Of a stretch of DNA of 64,000 nt, positions 33,446 to 41,419 are shown piece by piece. The DNA comes from JABFSA01 sp963827515 (GTDB lineage: Bacteria; Acidobacteriota; Vicinamibacteria; Vicinamibacterales; UBA2999). Made by a program: the position numbers and the translations under genes. The notes under the pieces are model-generated. The model was not told the DNA's origin. It worked only from the letters and a program-made list of their open reading frames with translations, and did not search any database. The stretch spans positions 1 through 64,000 of the forward strand of contig CAWHBF010000032.1 of assembly GCA_963827515.1 (NCBI GenBank). The letters run 5' to 3'. The first letter of the stretch is position 1. Every line of letters begins with the position of its first letter.

Positions 33446-34495
33446 ATGTCGACACCAACGCAGCCGGCGGCGCCGGGGAAGAAGATCAATCGTATCGGCC
33501 TCGAGCCGGTCGCCTATAAGGGCGGCAAGACCACGCTGTGCGCCGGGTGCGGGCACAACGCGATCACCGAACGAATCATCGATTCCTTCTTCGAACTCGG
33601 GATCGACCCGACGCAAGTCATCAAGCTGTCGGGCATCGGCTGCTCGAGCAAGGCGCCGGCCTACTTCCTGAACAGCGCACACGGCTTCAACTCGGTCCAC
33701 GGACGCATGCCGTCGGTCGGCACGGGAGCCGCGATCGCCAATCGCAAGATGGTGGCCATCGGCGTCAGCGGCGACGGCGACACGGGGGCCATCGGTATCG
33801 GCCAGTTCGTCCACCTGATGCGCCGCAATCTGCCGATCGTCTACATCATCGAAGACAACGGCTGCTACGGGTTGACCAAAGGGCAGTTCTCACCGACCGC
33901 CGACCTCGGCTCGACGTTGAAGACCGGCGTCGTCAACGATCTGCCGCCTATCGACATCTGCGCGCTGGCCATCGAGCTCGGCGCATCGTTCGTGGCGCGC
34001 TCGTTCTCGGGTGACCCGAAGCAGCTCAAGACGATCCTGAAGGCGGCATTGAATCATCGCGGCACGTGCATGATCGACGTCATCTCGCCGTGCGTGACCT
34101 TCAACGACCACGAGGGCTCCACCAAGAGCTACTCTTACGTGAAGGATCACGACGAGTCGCTCAGCGACGTCAGCTTCGTGCCGTTCTTCGAAGACATCAA
34201 CGTCGAGTACGACCCCGGCACGACGACGGCGGTGACGCTGCACAACGGATCAAAAATTCTCCTCAGCAAGCTCGCGGCGGACTATCATCCCACCGACAAG
34301 ATGAGCGCCATGCGTCTGTTGCACGAATCGGCCTCGCGCGGCGAATACGCCACGGGCCTTCTCTACGTGGAACCGGACAAGCAGGATTTCATCGACATGC
34401 TCGGCATCGTGGACGAGCCGCTCGCGACGCTGCCCCAGTCGGTGACGAGGCCTGGCAAGGCAGCGCTGGACGAGATCATGGAGAGCTTCCGGTAG
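33446..34495 (+). CDS. korB: 2-oxoacid:ferredoxin oxidoreductase beta subunit
   Basis: A 349-residue TPP-binding subunit. Motifs: CAGCGHNAI, which begins the cofactor domain; GIGCSSKAPAYF; the Mg-TPP motif GVSGDGDTGAIG followed by IIEDNGCYGLTKGQ; and the C-terminal extension with STKSYSYVKDHDES. Together with korA it forms the enzyme that decarboxylates a 2-oxoacid (typically 2-oxoglutarate) to the acyl-CoA and reduces ferredoxin. It is 12 bp from nuoA, so electron-producing enzyme and complex I are likely on one transcript. Confidence 0.9.
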   Translation: MSTPTQPAAPGKKINRIGLEPVAYKGGKTTLCAGCGHNAITERIIDSFFELGIDPTQVIKLSGIGCSSKAPAYFLNSAHGFNSVHGRMPSVGTGAAIANRKMVAIGVSGDGDTGAIGIGQFVHLMRRNLPIVYIIEDNGCYGLTKGQFSPTADLGSTLKTGVVNDLPPIDICALAIELGASFVARSFSGDPKQLKTILKAALNHRGTCMIDVISPCVTFNDHEGSTKSYSYVKDHDESLSDVSFVPFFEDINVEYDPGTTTAVTLHNGSKILLSKLAADYHPTDKMSAMRLLHESASRGEYATGLLYVEPDKQDFIDMLGIVDEPLATLPQSVTRPGKAALDEIMESFR

Positions 34496-34507
34496 GAGAT
34501 AGTTCGA

Positions 34508-34861
34508 GTGGGCCAGTACCTCCAGGTCGTCATCTATCTCGTCGTCATCGTCGGCTTCGGCGTGGTGTCCCTCGGCCTCGCGTGGCTGCTGCGGCCCAGC
34601 CGTCCGTTCGCGTCCAAGCTCATGAGTTATGAGTGCGGCGCGGAGCCGGTGGGCGACGCCTGGGTGCAGTTCCCGGTCGGGTTCTACCTCGTCGCACTGC
34701 TGTTCATCGTGTTCGACGCGCTGGCTGTGTTCCTGTTCCCATGGGCGCTCGCCTTGCGATCGCTTGGATTTTGGGGCATCGGCACGATGGTGCTGTTCCT
34801 GGCTATCCTGTCGCTCGGCTGGATCTACGCGTACCGGGAACGGATCCTCGAGTGGCAATAA
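34508..34861 (+). CDS. nuoA: NADH-quinone oxidoreductase subunit A
   Basis: A 117-residue membrane subunit with three helices and the family segment SRPFASKLMSYECGAEPVGDAW, which contains the conserved YECG motif at the quinone-site loop. It starts at GTG 34508 with AGGAGAT upstream. It is the first of eleven nuo genes, and its stop overlaps the next gene by 10 bp. In complex I, NuoA lies next to NuoH and NuoJ where the hydrophilic arm meets the membrane. Confidence 0.95.
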   Translation: MGQYLQVVIYLVVIVGFGVVSLGLAWLLRPSRPFASKLMSYECGAEPVGDAWVQFPVGFYLVALLFIVFDALAVFLFPWALALRSLGFWGIGTMVLFLAILSLGWIYAYRERILEWQ

Positions 34862-35490
34862 AACCCCCAATCCCGGTCATTCCGGCACCCGTTTGGAGAA
34901 ACTTCAAGGATCTCCAGGAATGGGAGCAGCTGCACCAGAAGCGGCCTGAGGGCGACAAGCACTCGGACGCCTTCGTCAGCCTCACCGAGGGGATCCACAA
35001 CTTTCCCGGCGGCTTCGCCGTCACGACGGGCGTGGATGCCTTTCTGAACTGGGCGCGGAAGTCGTCGTGCTGGCCGGTCACGTTCGGCTTGGCCTGCTGC
35101 GCGATCGAAATGATGGCGACGTTCGCGTCGCGCTTCGACGTGGAGCGCCTAGGGATGGTGCCGTGGGCCTCACCCCGCCACTCGGACCTGATGATCGTGT
35201 CCGGCACGGTGACCATCAAGATGGCGCCCATGCTCAAGCGCATCTACGACCAGATGCCCGATCCGAAGTGGGCCGTGTCGATGGGATCGTGCTCGAACTC
35301 CGGCGGCCCCTTCCGCCACGGGTACTTCGTCGTGAAGGGCGTGGACAGGGTGATACCGGTGGACGTGTACGTGCCGGGCTGTCCCCCACCGCCTGAGTCG
35401 CTGCTGAACGGCCTGCTCCTGCTGCAGGAACAGATCTCCCACTTCCGGCGCACCGGTCAGCGCGCAGCGCCTAACGAAAAGGTTGACTGA
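34852..35490 (+). CDS. nuoB: NADH-quinone oxidoreductase subunit B
   Basis: A 212-residue subunit that carries cluster N2. Cysteine motifs are visible: GLACCAIEM, MGSCSNSGGPF and VPGCPPPPE. The start is taken as GTG 34852 (MAIKPPIPVIPAPVW), which overlaps nuoA; a longer frame reaching further upstream only shadows nuoA. NuoB passes electrons from the Fe-S chain to quinone together with NuoD. An extra N-terminal stretch of about 50 residues precedes the usual domain. Confidence 0.95.
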   Translation: MAIKPPIPVIPAPVWRNFKDLQEWEQLHQKRPEGDKHSDAFVSLTEGIHNFPGGFAVTTGVDAFLNWARKSSCWPVTFGLACCAIEMMATFASRFDVERLGMVPWASPRHSDLMIVSGTVTIKMAPMLKRIYDQMPDPKWAVSMGSCSNSGGPFRHGYFVVKGVDRVIPVDVYVPGCPPPPESLLNGLLLLQEQISHFRRTGQRAAPNEKVD

Positions 35491-35493
35491 GGC

Positions 35494-35946
35494 GTGACCC
35501 CTGACCAGGCACGTGCGCTCATCACGGAGCGCTTCGGCAACGCCCAGGTCGAGGGTGGAGCCCCGATCGTCGCCACCGTACCAGTCGATGAATGGGTTGC
35601 CTTCGCGGCGTTCGCGCGGAACGAGCTGCGCTGTCGATTCTTCTCGTTTCTGACAGCGGTCGACTGGAAGGAACAGGGGCTGGAAGTTGTCGCCAGAGTG
35701 GACAATCTGGACGACAATGTCTCGCTGTTCATGAAGACTCGTCTCGGCCCCGGCGTCTCCACCTGTCCGTCACTCACATCGGTCTATAGCGGCGCCAACT
35801 GGATGGAGCGCGAGTGCTACGACATGTTCGGCATTCGCCATGAAGGGCATCCAGACCTGCGGCGCATTCTGCTGACCGACGACTGGGAAGGCCATCCGCT
35901 GCTCAAGTCCTACGCGGTCGACACACCGCATCCGCCGTACCGATGA
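35494..35946 (+). CDS. nuoC: NADH-quinone oxidoreductase subunit C
   Basis: A 150-residue subunit ending with the NuoC signature SGANWMERECYDMFGIRHEGHPDLRRI and the C-terminal GHPLLKSYAVDTPH. It starts at GTG 35494, 3 bp after nuoB, and overlaps nuoD by ATGA. It is a peripheral subunit of the quinone-reducing module and has no cofactors. Here it is separate from NuoD, unlike the fused NuoCD of E. coli. Confidence 0.95.
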   Translation: MTPDQARALITERFGNAQVEGGAPIVATVPVDEWVAFAAFARNELRCRFFSFLTAVDWKEQGLEVVARVDNLDDNVSLFMKTRLGPGVSTCPSLTSVYSGANWMERECYDMFGIRHEGHPDLRRILLTDDWEGHPLLKSYAVDTPHPPYR

Positions 35947-37103
35947 CCGCACCTGCGCCGACACGCGTCGAGCTCGACTATACCGGCAGCGAGCGTCTGA
36001 CGATGAACATGGGGCCGCAGCACCCCTCGGCCCACGGCGTGTTCCGGGCGGTGCTCACGCTCGAAGGCGAGACGGTCATCTCGGTGGATTCCGTCATCGG
36101 CTACCTGCATCGCTGCCACGAGAAACTGTCGGAGACGCTCACCTACGCGCAGTACCCGTCGATCGCCTCGAAGACCGACTACGTGGCGGCCATGACCAGC
36201 GAGTTCGCCTACGTGCGAGCCGCCGAAACGATTGGCAAGATCGAGGTGCCAAAGCGGGCACAGTATCTGCGAGTCATCGTCTCGGAACTGCAGCGGGTGG
36301 CATCGCACCTGCTTTGGCTCGGCACCTGGTGCATGGATATGGGTGGCGCGCTCGGCGGGGGGGCGACGATCTTCCTCTACACAATCCGCGAGCGCGAGGC
36401 GATCCTGGATCTCTTCGAGTCGCTCGTCGGGGCCCGACTCCTGTACGGTTTCTTCCAGGTCGGCGGCGTCCGGTACGACATCCCGGCCGGCTGGGTCGAC
36501 CAGTGCCGCCAGACCGTCGACCACCTCGACCAACGCATCAGCGAATACGAGCAGATGCTCGAGGGTAATCCGTTCTTCATGGCGCGCGCGCAGGGCGTTG
36601 GCGTCATCACGCGTGAGTTGGCCGAGGGCGTCGGCGTCTCGGGTCCGCTCCTTCGCGGCTCAGGTGTCAATTGGGACTTGCGGCGCGCCGATCCGTACTC
36701 CTCGTATGAGGACTTCGAGTTCAGAGTGCCGGTTGAAACGGCCGGTGACTGCTTCGCTCGCTATCGCGTGCGCATGGTGGAGTTCCGCGAGTCGTTGAAG
36801 ATCGTTCGCCAGGCGCTCGACCGGCTTCCGGAAGGCCCGATCTCGTCGCGCCCGGGACTCAAGTCGGTGGCGCAGACACGTATTCCCAAGGGTGAAACGT
36901 ACTCCCGCGTCGAGGGAGCTCGTGGCGAGGTCGGCTGCTATCTGATTGCCGACGGCAGCGCGAAGCCCTACCGGATGAAGTGGCGAGGCGCGTCGTTCTC
37001 GAACCTCGCGATCCTGCCGCACATCATCCCGGGCCACAAGGTGGCCGACATCGTGGCCATCATGGGTTCCGTGGATCCAGTGTTCGGCGAGGTCGATCGG
37101 TAG
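35943..37103 (+). CDS. nuoD: NADH-quinone oxidoreductase subunit D
   Basis: A 386-residue 49-kDa-type subunit. Signatures: MNMGPQHPSAHGVFR (quinone-site His loop), DSVIGYLHRCHEKLSE, ELQRVASHLLWLGTWCMDMG, and the C-terminal end KVADIVAIMGSVDPVFGEVDR, which retains the Asp-Arg terminus of the family. It forms the quinone cavity with NuoB. Directly after it comes nuoH: the usual nuoE, nuoF and nuoG genes for NADH oxidation are not here. Confidence 0.95.
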   Translation: MTAPAPTRVELDYTGSERLTMNMGPQHPSAHGVFRAVLTLEGETVISVDSVIGYLHRCHEKLSETLTYAQYPSIASKTDYVAAMTSEFAYVRAAETIGKIEVPKRAQYLRVIVSELQRVASHLLWLGTWCMDMGGALGGGATIFLYTIREREAILDLFESLVGARLLYGFFQVGGVRYDIPAGWVDQCRQTVDHLDQRISEYEQMLEGNPFFMARAQGVGVITRELAEGVGVSGPLLRGSGVNWDLRRADPYSSYEDFEFRVPVETAGDCFARYRVRMVEFRESLKIVRQALDRLPEGPISSRPGLKSVAQTRIPKGETYSRVEGARGEVGCYLIADGSAKPYRMKWRGASFSNLAILPHIIPGHKVADIVAIMGSVDPVFGEVDR

Positions 37104-37106
37104 GTC

Positions 37107-38087
37107 ATGCTGGATCTCGTCACACCGCTCATTGCGCCGCTCGTCGTCCTCCACGTCGTGATCGGCCTCGTGACCTACGTGACGCTGCTCGAACGCAAGT
37201 TCGCGGCGCGCATGCAGTCGCGCATCGGCCCCTACCGGGTAGGGCCCCACGGACTGCTGCAGCCGATCGCCGACGCGGTCAAGCTGATGATGAAGGAAGA
37301 CGTCGTGCCGACGGCGGCGGACAAGCCGGTCTATAACCTGGCGCCGATCGTGTTCCTCGTCCCGTGCATGTTCATCTTCGCCACGTTGCCCTTCGCTCCC
37401 GGACTCGGCGTTGCCGACCTGAATATCGGCGTCCTCTTCTTCCTCGCGGTGTCGTCGATGGAGATCGTGGGCCTGTTCATGGCGGGCTGGGGCTCCAACA
37501 ACAAGTACGCCTTGCTCTCCGCGATGCGCGCGGTCAACCAGGTCATCTCTTACGACCTGCCGTTCGTCTTCTCGGCGCTCGTTCCCGTGGTCCTCGCGGG
37601 CTCCCTGAAGATGTCGGACATCGCGTTGGCGCAGGACGGCCTCTGGTTCGTCTTCTATCCGATCATCGGCCAACTGGGCTTCATCGCGTTCATCGTCTCC
37701 ACGGTTGCCGCCGAGAATCGGGCGCCCTTCGATATTCTCGAGGCCGAGTCGGAACTCGTGGCCGGCTTTCGTGTTGAATACTCCGGCATGAAGTTCGCGC
37801 TGATTCAGCTCGGCGAATACGCGCACATTATCGGCGCGTCGTTTCTTGGCGCCTTGCTCTTCCTCGGCGCGTGGTCCGGTCCCGGTCCCGAGTGGCTCGG
37901 TCCGATCTGGTTTCTGACGAAGGCGATGTTCATCTTCTTGCTCGTGACCTGGGTCCGCTGGAGCTTTGTGAGAATCCGCGTCGACCAGATTCTGGCGCTC
38001 TCCTGGAAGGCGCTCTTGCCGGCGACGCTGGTGCTACTCCTGGCCACGGCGGTCGTTGTCGTCTGGAGGACCAATGGCGGCGCCTGA
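37107..38087 (+). CDS. nuoH: NADH-quinone oxidoreductase subunit H
   Basis: A 326-residue membrane subunit with eight helices. Signatures: LLERKFAARMQSRIGPYRVG (quinone entry), LLQPIADAVKLMMKED, and AAENRAPFDILEAESELVAGF, carrying the acidic residues of the E-channel. It anchors the hydrophilic arm to the membrane arm. It starts 3 bp after nuoD and overlaps nuoI by 14 bp. Confidence 0.95.
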   Translation: MLDLVTPLIAPLVVLHVVIGLVTYVTLLERKFAARMQSRIGPYRVGPHGLLQPIADAVKLMMKEDVVPTAADKPVYNLAPIVFLVPCMFIFATLPFAPGLGVADLNIGVLFFLAVSSMEIVGLFMAGWGSNNKYALLSAMRAVNQVISYDLPFVFSALVPVVLAGSLKMSDIALAQDGLWFVFYPIIGQLGFIAFIVSTVAAENRAPFDILEAESELVAGFRVEYSGMKFALIQLGEYAHIIGASFLGALLFLGAWSGPGPEWLGPIWFLTKAMFIFLLVTWVRWSFVRIRVDQILALSWKALLPATLVLLLATAVVVVWRTNGGA

Positions 38088-38664
38088 TCTGCAAACGGTC
38101 GCACAGGTTCGCGCGTTTCGTGACGCCCGCCGCACGGACGGCACGGATGTGATCGGTATCGTCCGCGCGATCCTCGCCTCGATGCGAATGACGGCGCGGA
38201 ACCTCTTCCGCAAGCCGGTCACGGTGCACTACCCCGAGAAGCCGCGGACGTATCCGGACCGCTATCGCGGACTGCTGGCGCTGGTCTACGAGAAGGACAC
38301 CGAGGAGGAAGCCTGCATCGGCTGCCGGCTCTGCGAATTCGTCTGTCCGCCCGCCGTGATCAAGGTGGAAATGATCAAGGGCGAGAAGCGCAACTACGCG
38401 AAGGCCTTCACTCTCGAGCTGTACGCCTGCGAGTTCTGTGAGCTCTGCGTCCAGGTCTGCCCCACCGACGCCATCGTCATGATGAAGTCGTTCGATCTGG
38501 CCACGGCCGACCGCCGTGAGTTGCTGCTCGACAAGGACCGCCTGCACGCGATCGGTCTGCAACATCAGCAGTCGTGGGCGACCGGCAATAAGCTGCGCGA
38601 CATGCAGGGACCGCCGAAAATGGCGCGGGTCGAGCACGCCGCCAAGGAGGAGACTCCGGCATGA
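38074..38664 (+). CDS. nuoI: NADH-quinone oxidoreductase subunit I
   Basis: A 196-residue subunit with two 4Fe-4S binding motifs, CIGCRLCEFVCP and CEFCELCVQVCP (clusters N6a/N6b). The start is at ATG 38074 with GGAGG five bases upstream, inside the end of nuoH. In the absence of NuoEFG, this subunit is the likely docking point for a ferredoxin that donates electrons directly, as proposed for other NADH-module-lacking complexes; that is inference. Confidence 0.95.
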   Translation: MAAPDLQTVAQVRAFRDARRTDGTDVIGIVRAILASMRMTARNLFRKPVTVHYPEKPRTYPDRYRGLLALVYEKDTEEEACIGCRLCEFVCPPAVIKVEMIKGEKRNYAKAFTLELYACEFCELCVQVCPTDAIVMMKSFDLATADRRELLLDKDRLHAIGLQHQQSWATGNKLRDMQGPPKMARVEHAAKEETPA

Positions 38665-39155
38665 CCGGCGAAGCCGTCGGTTTCTGGTGCCTCTCGGCCT
38701 TACTCATCGGGTCGGCACTTGCGGTGGTGCTGACGAAGAACCTCTTCCATGCAGTCCTGTGGCTGGCACTCGCGCTCACGGGCACGGCCGGCATCTTCCT
38801 GCTGCTCGACGCGGAGTTTCTCGCGGCCGTGCAGCTCCTGCTGTACGCCGGCGGGATCGTCACCGTCATGGTCTTCGCGATCGTGGTCACCGAGAAGCTG
38901 GTCGGTGAACGTCTTTCGCAAACGAGCCGTCGCATCGCGGGTGGCGCGGTAGCCTCCGGGCTGCTCGCCTGGCTGATCGTGAGTGCGGTGATGGAGCGCC
39001 CGCTCGCGACGACCAGAATGCCCATGGCCGGCGACTTGACGCAGGTGATCGGTGAGACAGTGCTCACCCGGTTCGTGCTGCCGTTCGAGCTGCTGGCCGT
39101 GCTCATGCTGGCGGGGCTCATGAGCGCGATCTACTTCGCGAGGCCGGAGGAATAG
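38661..39155 (+). CDS. nuoJ: NADH-quinone oxidoreductase subunit J
   Basis: A 164-residue membrane subunit with five helices. The conserved third helix reads AEFLAAVQLLLYAGGIVTVMVFAIV, with the Tyr-Ala-Gly-Gly pi-bulge region. It overlaps nuoI by ATGA. The interval to nuoK is unusually long (117 bp) and holds an inverted repeat. Confidence 0.9.
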   Translation: MTGEAVGFWCLSALLIGSALAVVLTKNLFHAVLWLALALTGTAGIFLLLDAEFLAAVQLLLYAGGIVTVMVFAIVVTEKLVGERLSQTSRRIAGGAVASGLLAWLIVSAVMERPLATTRMPMAGDLTQVIGETVLTRFVLPFELLAVLMLAGLMSAIYFARPEE

Positions 39156-39176
39156 ATGGGACTGTCACTGCCACAG

Positions 39177-39245
39177 GCCACAGAGACGCAGAGGCACAGA
39201 GAAATCCTTTCTTGGAATGACTCCGTGTCTCTGTGCCTCTGTGGC
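39177..39245. repeat. Inverted repeat of the CACAGAGGCACAGAG type inside the nuo operon
   Basis: The left arm GCCACAGAGACGCAGAGGCACAGAGA (26 bases, internally repetitive) and the right arm TCTCTGTGCCTCTGTGGC can form a hairpin of up to about 20 pairs with small interruptions. It lies between nuoJ and nuoK. Elements with this same core are scattered in many acidobacterial genomes. It may stabilise the upstream mRNA or tune expression along the operon. Confidence 0.65.
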
Positions 39246-39272
39246 TTGTTGAAGCGGGGGCGGGGCTAGCCA

Positions 39273-39572
39273 GTGGGACTGCAGGCCTATCTCACACTCG
39301 CGGCAATCGTCTTCAGCATCGGCCTCTTCGGTGTGGTGACTCGCCGCAATACCATCGGCATCCTGCTCGGCATCGAGTTGATGCTGAACTCGGTGAACAT
39401 CAACCTCGTCGCATTCTCGCGGTTCAGCGGTGACGTCACCGGAATGATTTTCACCGTCTTCACGATCTGCATCACCGTAGTCGAGGCCGCCCTCGGCCTC
39501 GCCATTGTCATCCTGCTCTTCCGCGTCCGTCGCACGGTGACAGCGGATCATCTGGATCTGCTCAAGGGATGA
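39273..39572 (+). CDS. nuoK: NADH-quinone oxidoreductase subunit K
   Basis: A 99-residue three-helix antiporter-like subunit. It contains RRNTIGILLGIELMLNSVNI with the conserved membrane Glu and VVEAALGLAIVILLF with the second Glu, both needed for proton movement. It starts at GTG 39273, after the repeat element. The next gene begins at ATG 39569, overlapping the nuoK stop. Confidence 0.95.
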   Translation: MGLQAYLTLAAIVFSIGLFGVVTRRNTIGILLGIELMLNSVNINLVAFSRFSGDVTGMIFTVFTICITVVEAALGLAIVILLFRVRRTVTADHLDLLKG

Positions 39573-41419
39573 TGACCGGCGACGGCTCGCTTGCTCTTGC
39601 CGCGCTGCTCCTGCATGCGCTCGGCTTTCTGACCCTGGCGATCGTGGCGCCGCTTCGGCGGCTTGGCCGCCCGGCGGCGTACGTCTCGATTGCCTGCGCC
39701 GCGGGATCGCTCGTCTCGGCCGTGCTGGCGTGGCAGCAGCATATGGGCGGCGCCGTGTCTCGGCGGGTGTGGGAATGGCTGCCCGCCCAAGGACAGACGC
39801 TCGCCACCGTTGGCATCCTGGCCGACGCCGACTCGACGGTCATGCTGTCGCTTGTCGCGCTCGTGGCGTGCCTGGTTCAGGTGTACTCGCTGTCGTACTT
39901 GAGCGACGAACCCGCTCCGTCGTTCGGGCGCTACTACACCTATCAGTCACTGTTCGCGTTCTCGATGATGGGCCTGGTGCTGGCCCCGAACCTCGCTCAG
40001 TTGTTCATCTGTTGGGAACTGGTCGGCCTGTCTTCGTACCTCCTCATCGGCTTCTGGTATCGCAAGCCCGAGGCCGCCCGTGCCGCGGTGAAGGCGTTCT
40101 GGATCACCAAGGCCGGCGACGTCGGATTGCTCATCGGCATCGTGCTGCTCTGGCGTCAGTCGGGGACGTTCGACCTGACCGAGATGCGCGTGCTCGTTGA
40201 GAGCGGAGCGCTGCCGGTCGCGGGCCTGTCGATCATCACCTTCTGCCTCTACATGGGCGCGGCCGGCAAGTCGGCACAGTTCCCGATGCACATCTGGCTC
40301 CCGGACGCCATGGAAGGCCCGACACCAGTATCCGCGCTCATCCATGCGGCGACGATGGTGACCGCCGGGGTGTACTTACTGTTGCGAACCGAGTGGCTGT
40401 TCGCGCTCACGCCGGACGTACTCCTGATCGTGGCGTGGGTCGGCGCGTTCACGGCGCTCCTCGCTGCGGTGCTCGCCTGCGTGCAGGACGACATCAAGCG
40501 GGTGCTCGCCTATTCGACCGTGTCGCAGTTGGGTTACATGATGACCGCCATCGGCGCGGGGTTCGCCTCGGCCGGCTTCTTCCATCTCCTCACGCACGGT
40601 CTCTTCAAGGCGCTGTTGTTCCTTGGCGCCGGCGCGGTGATCCACGCGGTGCACAGCAACGACCTGCCGCACATGGGTGGGCTGGCCAAGCGGATGCCGC
40701 AAACGGCCATCGTCTTTCTCATCGGCACGTTGTCGCTGGCCGGCATTCCGCTCTTCGGCGGGTTCCTTTCGAAGGAAGAGATTCTCGGCGCCGTCTGGGC
40801 CGGCGGTCTCGTGGGGCCGTTCCTCCTGCTGATGCTCGTGGCCTTTCTGACGGCGTTCTACATGTTTCGCGTCGTCTTCCTCGCGTTTTACAGCACGCCG
40901 CCCGCGCATCCGCAACACGGCTCGCACCCGCACGATCCACCTGCGGCCATGGCGCTGCCGCTGTGGATCCTGGCCGCACTCTCGATGGCGGTCGGAATCT
41001 ACTTCACGTTCACGCACCCCGAGACCGAGTTCACCAGTCCTGGCTGGTTGATGCCGGCCGCCGTGGGCACCGCCGTAGCGGGGATCCTGCTCGCGTGGCT
41101 CACGTACGAACGCCAAGTGATCAACGCCGGCCGTCTGGCTGCGGCGTTTGGACCAATTCGCTACGCGGCCATCAATCGCTTCTGGATCGACGACATCTTC
41201 GAGGGTATCTACAACGCCGTCCTGTTGGGCTTCTCGCGGGTCGTCGGATGGTTGGATCGGTACATCGTCGATGGCGTGCTGAACGTCGTGAGCTCCTGGA
41301 CGCTCACGTCGGGCGATGACCTGCGGACGCTGCAGACAGGACGTGTGCAGGATTATGTCTACGGTGTGGCGGTTGGTCTCTTGATTCTGTTGCTCTGGGC
41401 GCGGTGGGCACTCGCATGA
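39569..41419 (+). CDS. nuoL: NADH-quinone oxidoreductase subunit L
   Basis: A 616-residue proton-pumping subunit with about 15-16 helices and the lateral helix. Motifs: LFICWELVGLSSYLLIGFWY (conserved Glu), KSAQFPMHIWLPDAMEGPTP (Lys/His of the antiporter site) and VLAYSTVSQLGYMMTAIGAG. It is the distal pump of the membrane arm. It overlaps nuoK and nuoM. The length is normal for the family. Confidence 0.95.
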   Translation: MMTGDGSLALAALLLHALGFLTLAIVAPLRRLGRPAAYVSIACAAGSLVSAVLAWQQHMGGAVSRRVWEWLPAQGQTLATVGILADADSTVMLSLVALVACLVQVYSLSYLSDEPAPSFGRYYTYQSLFAFSMMGLVLAPNLAQLFICWELVGLSSYLLIGFWYRKPEAARAAVKAFWITKAGDVGLLIGIVLLWRQSGTFDLTEMRVLVESGALPVAGLSIITFCLYMGAAGKSAQFPMHIWLPDAMEGPTPVSALIHAATMVTAGVYLLLRTEWLFALTPDVLLIVAWVGAFTALLAAVLACVQDDIKRVLAYSTVSQLGYMMTAIGAGFASAGFFHLLTHGLFKALLFLGAGAVIHAVHSNDLPHMGGLAKRMPQTAIVFLIGTLSLAGIPLFGGFLSKEEILGAVWAGGLVGPFLLLMLVAFLTAFYMFRVVFLAFYSTPPAHPQHGSHPHDPPAAMALPLWILAALSMAVGIYFTFTHPETEFTSPGWLMPAAVGTAVAGILLAWLTYERQVINAGRLAAAFGPIRYAAINRFWIDDIFEGIYNAVLLGFSRVVGWLDRYIVDGVLNVVSSWTLTSGDDLRTLQTGRVQDYVYGVAVGLLILLLWARWALA

